A stretch of 12,527 bases of DNA, taken from assembly GCA_902797455.1 (NCBI GenBank), contig CADBTE010000430.1:1-12527 (forward strand). Reading direction: 5' to 3'. This DNA comes from an uncultured Planctomycetota bacterium (lineage in GTDB: Bacteria > Planctomycetota > Planctomycetia > Pirellulales > Thermoguttaceae). The notes below the pieces were generated by a model. That model was not told where the DNA came from. It saw only the letters and a list, made by a program, of their open reading frames with translations, and searched no databases. This document shows positions 6,672 to 12,527 of the stretch, piece after piece. Positions within the stretch are counted from its first letter, which is position 1. Each line of letters opens with the position of its first letter. Position numbers and translations under genes: made by a program.

Positions 6672-8588
6672 CTACCGGCTCAGCACCACGATCGCCGTAT
6701 CGGCCTCGACATTGGCTTCTTCCTCGCTGACCACTCGCTCCTTGAAGGTATCGAGCGCGATGAACTGAAGGATCTTGTACCCCTTGGCTTCGCATAGCTC
6801 CCGGAAATCGGCGATTGTTAAGAACCGAACATCGTCTGTATTGTACCAGTGGGTCTCGTCCCGTGAATCGGTCTGGGGAGCCGTGCCGTACATCTCCAAT
6901 TGAGTACGGTAACGGTGGTAACCGAAGTTCGGAAAACTGACGATGGCGCGGCGGCCGACCCGGAGCATCTCCTCGAGCAGATAGTCCACGTTGCGGATGG
7001 TCTGAAGCGTCTTCGAGAGAACGACATAGTCGAACTGCTGGTCAGAAAACCCCCGAAGCCCTTTGTCGAGGTTGGCATGGATGATGTCAAGCCCGTGTTC
7101 GACGCAGGAAAGGACGTACTCTTCCTTCAGATCGACACCGATCAAACGCCGCTGCGCCCCTCTTTGACGCAGATGGAGAAGAAGATCTCCCGTACCGCAG
7201 CCGAGGTCCAGAACGCTTTTGTCCTCGCCAATGAGTTCCAGAATACGGTCGTAGTCGATTCGGTTCGTCGTCACTGAGGTTTCGATTTTCGACGTATCGA
7301 CCGGCACGACCGCACGGGCGCCGGCGATGCCGATTGACTCGGCTACGCTGCGCAAAAACGCCCCGACCAGCGCGCCATAGTGCCCCTTGATCGGCTCCTC
7401 GAGAAGGAACGAGTCGTGACCGCCGTCACAAGCGATATTGCAGTAGGTGACCCGTTTGTCGCCACGCAGGGCGGCCCCGACCAGCTCACGCGACTGTGAC
7501 TCATCGAAGAGCCAATCGGAGGTGAAACTCACGATCAGCCAGCGGCAGGTCGATTCGGCGATCGCCTGACCGAGGAGCTGAACCCGATCGAATTCCTTCG
7601 TCTTCCGATTGGCCTCCGGATCGACCCCAAGCTCGAAATAATCGATCGCGTTGGTGATCGTCACGTAGCAGTTGGCGTCGAACCTGTCGGCGAACTTTTC
7701 CCCCTGATACGCCAGGTAGGAACTGACCGCGAATTTGGTCTCGAAGAGCGATAGGACATCACGGCCTCGGTTGCGTTCGGGGTCGAATTTGCGCTTCATC
7801 GAGTCGCGCGACAGATAGGTAATGTGCGCCAGCATGCGGGCGAGCTTCAAGCCCGTTTCCGGTCCCGTCTCACGGTCGTAATAGTCCCCGTCGGCGAAGT
7901 CGGGGTCACTCTGGATCGCGTTGCGGCCGACGACGTCAAACGCCATCGCCTGGCTCGACATACACGGTCCGGTAGCGATAGCCAAAGTACTGGCGGTCGA
8001 GTCGGGATAGCGAACCGCCCAATCCAGCGCGTTGAAACCGCCCAGGGAACCTCCGACCAGCGCCAAAAGCCGTTTGATGCCGAGTTTTTCGGTGACCAGG
8101 CGATACTGCAGCGCCGTCATATCTTGGACGGTCACTTCCGGAAAAGAGGAACCGTAGCGTTTGCCGGTGTCGGGATTGACGCTGCTCGGCCCTGTTGTTC
8201 CGCTGCAGCCGCCAAGGATATTTGAGCAGATGACGAAATATTTATCGGTATCGATCGGCTTGCCGGGACCGACCATTTCTTCCCACCAGCCGGGGTCGTC
8301 TTTTTCGTTGTGACGGGTGACGTGCGAGTTTCCCGAGAGGGCGTGACAGATACAGACCGCGTTCGACCGATCGGCGTTAAGCGTACCGAACGTCTCGTAG
8401 CAGACCCTCACCTCACGGAGCTCTTCACCGCTGTCCAGGACGAAAGGTTCCGGAAGGTCCCAGTATCGGGCGTGCTTCAGCGGAACGGCCGATCGACAGG
8501 AATCGGTCGAGTGAAGAAAGTCATCACTGCCCTCGCCGCGCTTTGATACGCCGCAAGGATGGTTGCTGGGGTTCGTCTTCTTAGTCAA
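6672..8588 (-). CDS. metXW: Bifunctional homoserine O-acyltransferase (MetX) fused to MetW
   Basis: A 638-residue fusion. Residues ~35-425 are MetX, an alpha/beta hydrolase-fold enzyme that acylates L-homoserine with acetyl-CoA (or succinyl-CoA) in methionine synthesis: CHALSG (81-86), the nucleophile elbow GGSLGGF with Ser181, and the remaining triad members Asp358 (FTSDW) and His391 (GGHDSF). Residues ~440-638 are MetW, a small SAM-methyltransferase-like protein with motif LDLGCGTGD (460-468); MetW works alongside MetX in several bacteria. The cytoplasmic fusion keeps both domains complete. No ATG or GTG exists in the N-terminal region, so I take the TTG at 8588-8586, preceded by GAGGAG about 2 bases upstream, an unusually short spacing; the first ~35 residues are therefore uncertain. 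The gene lies 69 bases after fusA on the same strand. Acetyl versus succinyl specificity cannot be decided here. Confidence 0.92.
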   Translation of the reverse strand: MTKKTNPSNHPCGVSKRGEGSDDFLHSTDSCRSAVPLKHARYWDLPEPFVLDSGEELREVRVCYETFGTLNADRSNAVCICHALSGNSHVTRHNEKDDPGWWEEMVGPGKPIDTDKYFVICSNILGGCSGTTGPSSVNPDTGKRYGSSFPEVTVQDMTALQYRLVTEKLGIKRLLALVGGSLGGFNALDWAVRYPDSTASTLAIATGPCMSSQAMAFDVVGRNAIQSDPDFADGDYYDRETGPETGLKLARMLAHITYLSRDSMKRKFDPERNRGRDVLSLFETKFAVSSYLAYQGEKFADRFDANCYVTITNAIDYFELGVDPEANRKTKEFDRVQLLGQAIAESTCRWLIVSFTSDWLFDESQSRELVGAALRGDKRVTYCNIACDGGHDSFLLEEPIKGHYGALVGAFLRSVAESIGIAGARAVVPVDTSKIETSVTTNRIDYDRILELIGEDKSVLDLGCGTGDLLLHLRQRGAQRRLIGVDLKEEYVLSCVEHGLDIIHANLDKGLRGFSDQQFDYVVLSKTLQTIRNVDYLLEEMLRVGRRAIVSFPNFGYHRYRTQLEMYGTAPQTDSRDETHWYNTDDVRFLTIADFRELCEAKGYKILQFIALDTFKERVVSEEEANVEADTAIVVLSR

Positions 8589-8657
8589 AACTCCTCGTCG
8601 AAAAAACGTGCCTGTGTTGTGTGAAACACCGTTGAATGAATCGAAAAACCGCTTTTG

Positions 8658-10763
<2,106 letters not shown>

Positions 10764-10831
10764 GGCTTTGTGCTCTGTTCTCGTAAAGGTGGCGGGGGAA
10801 GCGGCAAATGAATGACCATTATTTCAAGAAA

Positions 10832-10867
10832 AGACCGTGTCGGTCACTTGGGCGACGAACACGGTCT
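10832..10867 (-). terminator. Possible terminator or attenuator hairpin between rpsG and fusA
   Basis: AGACCGTGT (10832-10840) pairs perfectly with 10859-10867 (9 bp, 18-base loop). On the minus strand the stem is followed directly by a T-rich run (TTTCTT). The arm nearest fusA can also pair with CGGTC at 10841-10845 in a smaller 5-bp, 3-base-loop hairpin, so two alternative folds share the same 3' arm before the T-rich run. It lies about 70 bases before the fusA start and could stop part of the rpsL-rpsG transcript. The loop is long and the T-run is interrupted, so strength is uncertain. Confidence 0.5.
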
Positions 10868-10876
10868 ATAACAAGC

Positions 10877-10901
10877 GCGCGCCGGAAAAATCCCGGCGCG
10901 C
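10877..10901 (-). other. GC-rich stem-loop just downstream of rpsG
   Basis: A perfect 9-bp GC-only inverted repeat (10877-10885 with 10893-10901) with a 7-base loop lies 14 bases after the rpsG stop. No T-tract follows on the minus strand, so it is not itself a classical terminator; it may protect the rpsG 3' end or pause RNA polymerase ahead of the second hairpin. Confidence 0.6.
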
Positions 10902-10915
10902 CGTCAAACATGAGA

Positions 10916-11386
10916 TCAGTTGGCGAAGTGGGCGAACGCCTTGTTCGCTTCGGCCATCTTGTGGACGTTCTCACGCTTGGTGAAGGCTGTTCCCTGCTTG
11001 TTGTAAGCGTCGAACAGCTCGGCGGCGAGTTTCTGCGCGGTCGGCTGCCCTTTCTTGTCACGGACAGCGGCCAGAATCCAGCGGATGCACAGCGCCTGGG
11101 CGCGATTGGCCTTCACCGGCATCGGGACCTGATAACTGGCGCCCCCGACGCGCTTGGAGCGGACTTCGACCTGCGGTTTGACGTTGTCCAGCGCCTGGAG
11201 GAAAGCCTCGAGCGGCTCGACGTCGGCGATCTTCTCTTTGAGAATGTCGAGAGCGTCATAGAAGATCTTCTCGGCCGCGGTCTTTTTGCCGTCCAGCATC
11301 AGGTAGTTAATGAACTTGCTGGCGATCAGGTTCCCGTAACGGGGGTCGCCTTTGAGCTGCTTTTTACTTGCGGTGATCTTTCCCAT
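10916..11386 (-). CDS. rpsG: 30S ribosomal protein S7
   Basis: A 156-residue basic protein, the usual length of bacterial S7, which binds 16S rRNA first in the assembly of the 30S head and lies near the E site. Hallmarks visible are DPRYGN (14-19), SKFIN and MLDGKK near residues 23-35, VRSKRVGGASYQVP (75-88) and the C-terminal HKMAEANKAFAHF. The ATG at 11384-11386 is followed by the conserved start MGK; an AGAAAG is the only, poor, candidate ribosome site. It lies 134 bases downstream of rpsL and 152 upstream of fusA on the same strand, so the three form a str-type cluster; both gaps are longer than typical and hold inverted repeats. Confidence 0.97.
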   Translation of the reverse strand: MGKITASKKQLKGDPRYGNLIASKFINYLMLDGKKTAAEKIFYDALDILKEKIADVEPLEAFLQALDNVKPQVEVRSKRVGGASYQVPMPVKANRAQALCIRWILAAVRDKKGQPTAQKLAAELFDAYNKQGTAFTKRENVHKMAEANKAFAHFAN

Positions 11387-11421
11387 CTTTTATTCTTTCT
11401 GAATCGAAGTTCTTGATTGAC

Positions 11422-11476
11422 TTCCGGTTAATACTCCGACGGGAGGCTGCCATAAAAGCCGCTTTCTCAACCGGAA
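11422..11476 (-). promoter_or_regulatory. Structured rpsL-rpsG intergenic leader, possible S7 autoregulatory site
   Basis: Within the 134-base gap between rpsL and rpsG, TTCCGGTT (11422-11429) pairs perfectly with AACCGGAA (11469-11476). Inside lies a 4-bp hairpin with a tetraloop (CTCC/GGAG, 11434-11445) and a GGCT/AGCC pair (11445-11460, overlapping it by one base). In E. coli, S7 binds the S12-S7 intercistronic RNA to repress translation; the same position and the nested pairing make this a candidate, but no sequence match to the E. coli site is claimed. Confidence 0.35.
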
Positions 11477-11520
11477 AAAAGTACTCCTCGCGCTTGAAAC
11501 AAGCCGGCGGGAAGATACTC

Positions 11521-11919
11521 TTACTTCTTCTTTCCCTTAGCGGGGGCGGCGGAGGTCTTTTTGGCGCCGTAACGGCTGCGGGCCTGGCGGCGGCCCTCGA
11601 CGGCGGTGGCGTCAAGCGTGCCGCGGATGACCTGATACCGGACGCCCGGCAGGTCGCGGACACGGCCGCCGCGGATCAGCACGATCGAGTGCTCCTGAAG
11701 TTTGTGTCCCTCGCCGGGGATGTAAACCGTGACCTCTTTGTTGTTGGAAAGACGCACACGGGTGATGCGCCGCATAGCGGAATTCGGCTTTTTCGGCGCC
11801 ATAGTACGGACCAGAAGGCAAACGCCGCGCTTCTGCGAGCAGTTCTCCAAAACCGGAGACATGCTCATAGAATGCTGCTGTTTGCGATTCTTCCGAACGA
11901 GCTGGTTGATTGTTGGCAT
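11521..11919 (-). CDS. rpsL: 30S ribosomal protein S12
   Basis: A 132-residue very basic protein of the decoding centre. It begins with the conserved MPTINQLVRKNR; further hallmarks are QKRGVC, PKKPNSA (the Lys region where streptomycin resistance changes occur in other bacteria), YIPGEGH, LQEHSIVL, GGRVRDLPGVRY (with the Asp that is methylthiolated in many bacteria) and RSRYGAKK. The C-terminus is a short Ala/Pro/Lys-rich tail. A frame extending to 11994 exists, but the start at 11917-11919 is preceded by GAGAGG with 5-6 bases spacing and matches the family N-terminus, so it is chosen. It is the first gene of the minus-strand cluster, with no rpoB/rpoC upstream; instead a divergent glycoside hydrolase gene follows. 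Slightly unusual residues: NC in place of the common GCP before QKRGVC and Ala in TMAPKKP. Confidence 0.97.
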   Translation of the reverse strand: MPTINQLVRKNRKQQHSMSMSPVLENCSQKRGVCLLVRTMAPKKPNSAMRRITRVRLSNNKEVTVYIPGEGHKLQEHSIVLIRGGRVRDLPGVRYQVIRGTLDATAVEGRRQARSRYGAKKTSAAPAKGKKK

Positions 11920-12042
11920 GAATCCTCTCGACATTCTCTTGTTGTTAAACACATCCGCGGATGCCCCCGACCGCATAACGGGGAGCAAAAACAAACCGGC
12001 GGATATATATTCCCTCGATTGCGGAAACCTAGGGGAAAGTAA

Positions 12043-12070
12043 AGCTTATCCCTTTACACAAGAGCGTCAA
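12043..12070 (-). promoter_or_regulatory. Tentative rpsL promoter
   Basis: On the minus strand TTGACG (complement of 12065-12070) is followed after 16 bases by TAAGCT (complement of 12043-12048), which matches the -10 consensus only at positions 1, 2 and 6. It would leave a leader of about 115 bases before rpsL. A TATATA stretch at 12004-12009 is nearer but lacks a -35 box. Confidence 0.3.
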
Positions 12071-12096
12071 GGGGGCTTTAGTACTCTTTTGCCCCC
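12071..12096. repeat. GGGGGC/GCCCCC inverted repeat between divergent promoters
   Basis: GGGGGC (12071-12076) and GCCCCC (12091-12096) are perfect inverted copies 14 bases apart, with the palindrome AGTACT (12080-12085) near the centre. It abuts the tentative -35 box of rpsL and lies 22 bases upstream of the -35 box of the rightward gene, a suitable place for an operator. A binding protein is not known from the sequence. Confidence 0.5.
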
Positions 12097-12118
12097 AAAA
12101 GAGGAAGCGCGAAAGGAA

Positions 12119-12147
12119 TTGAAAAACCTCCTGCGGGTGCCTACAAT
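12119..12147 (+). promoter_or_regulatory. Sigma70-type promoter of the GH39-like gene
   Basis: TTGAAA (12119-12124) and TACAAT (12142-12147) are separated by exactly 17 bases, each one mismatch from consensus. Transcription would begin near 12154, giving a leader of about 54 bases to the GTG at 12208. A CCTCC/GGAGG inverted repeat flanks the -10 box. Confidence 0.65.
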
Positions 12148-12207
12148 GGGAGGAAATTACCTCTTATTGTCCAACATAGACCCTTTGCTTTCTGTAAGGA
12201 GAAAAAA

Positions 12208-12527
12208 GTGAGGAGAACGATCGTACTGCTGGCGCTGTTCGCGGCGGCCGCTGTCGGCGCGCTTGGTTTTGGGCGCGCGTTTTGTGAAGAGGGCCGCCTC
12301 GCCGTCGACTTTGGCCAGACCCTTGGGCCGATCAAAGCGGTCAATGGAACCAATATCGGCTATCCGACCGGCTACGAGATGCTCTCCCATCCGGAAGGGG
12401 CGTTCGCCGACGCCCGTTTCGCGGCGGTCCGTCTGCACGACTGCCCCTGGTACAACGGCGGGCTGCGCGTGGTCGATGTCCAGCATGTCTTCGGAAATTT
12501 CAACTGCGACCCGGCCGACCCGAAGAA
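12208..12527 (+). CDS. Secreted GH39-like glycoside hydrolase (N-terminal part, cut by window edge)
   Basis: A GTG at 12208 is preceded by AAGGAG (12196-12201) with 6-base spacing, an excellent ribosome site that decides this start. The 106 visible residues begin with a Sec signal peptide (two Arg, then IVLLALFAAAAVGALGF). The mature part contains VNGTNIG, then FAAVRLHDCPWY near residues 76-87 and VDVQHVFGNFNCDPADP near 93-109. This order (substrate-barrel start, RLHD motif, then VDxHxIFPxFxxDPxDP) is that of GH39-like enzymes (beta-xylosidase / alpha-L-iduronidase related). The catalytic Glu residues lie beyond the window, so activity is unverified. It is transcribed divergently from rpsL. 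Confidence 0.75.
   Translation, partial: MRRTIVLLALFAAAAVGALGFGRAFCEEGRLAVDFGQTLGPIKAVNGTNIGYPTGYEMLSHPEGAFADARFAAVRLHDCPWYNGGLRVVDVQHVFGNFNCDPADPK

Noticed and set aside
8601..8634. Terminator between fusA and metXW
   Set aside because: The T6 run (complement of 8601-8606) is present, but the preceding hairpin has only 5 pairs and is separated from the run by several bases.
11920..11994. N-terminal extension of S12 by 25 residues
   Set aside because: Bacterial S12 starts at MPTINQ and the GAGAGG ribosome site fits the start at 11919.

Overview
The window looks like chromosomal DNA of a GC-rich bacterium of the Planctomycetota or a close relative. This is inferred from three things. The ribosomal str-type cluster carries an EF-G of the EFG2-like kind seen in planctomycetes. 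There is a fused MetX/MetW protein. The cluster is surrounded by exported carbohydrate-active and phosphoesterase genes, including an NPCBM-bearing GH36 enzyme and a GH39-like protein. No phage, transposon, CRISPR, tRNA or rRNA is visible.

Layout. Positions 1-2105 (+) hold a tandem array of three copies of one Tat-exported calcineurin-like metallophosphoesterase: the tail of a first copy cut by the window edge, a decayed middle copy (pseudogene), and an intact third copy. A strong bidirectional terminator (2133-2168) separates the array from a convergent block on the minus strand. That block reads from right to left: rpsL (S12), rpsG (S7), fusA (EF-G), metX-metW fusion, then a hairpin terminator; then a lipoprotein with rhodanese, MsrA and MsrB domains; then a secreted GH36 alpha-galactosidase-like enzyme. 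At the right edge a divergent GTG-started gene with an excellent ribosome binding site and a consensus-like sigma70 promoter begins; it encodes a secreted GH39-like glycoside hydrolase and runs off the window.

How it fits together. The minus-strand core is translation machinery (S12, S7, EF-G) with a methionine biosynthesis gene attached 69 bases downstream of fusA. The first unambiguous terminator is after metXW, though a terminator-like hairpin between rpsG and fusA may split the cluster. The intergenic regions inside the ribosomal cluster (134 and 152 bases) contain inverted repeats that could be sites of autoregulation or attenuation. The flanking genes act outside the cytoplasm: repair of oxidised methionine in envelope proteins, galactoside hydrolysis, phosphoester hydrolysis and glycan degradation.

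Most noteworthy: the decaying tandem phosphoesterase array, the rhodanese domain whose catalytic Cys is replaced by Gly in the triple-domain methionine sulfoxide reductase, and an EFG2-type EF-G with an atypical domain IV occupying the str-operon position. I see no defence system or other wholly unknown system in this window.
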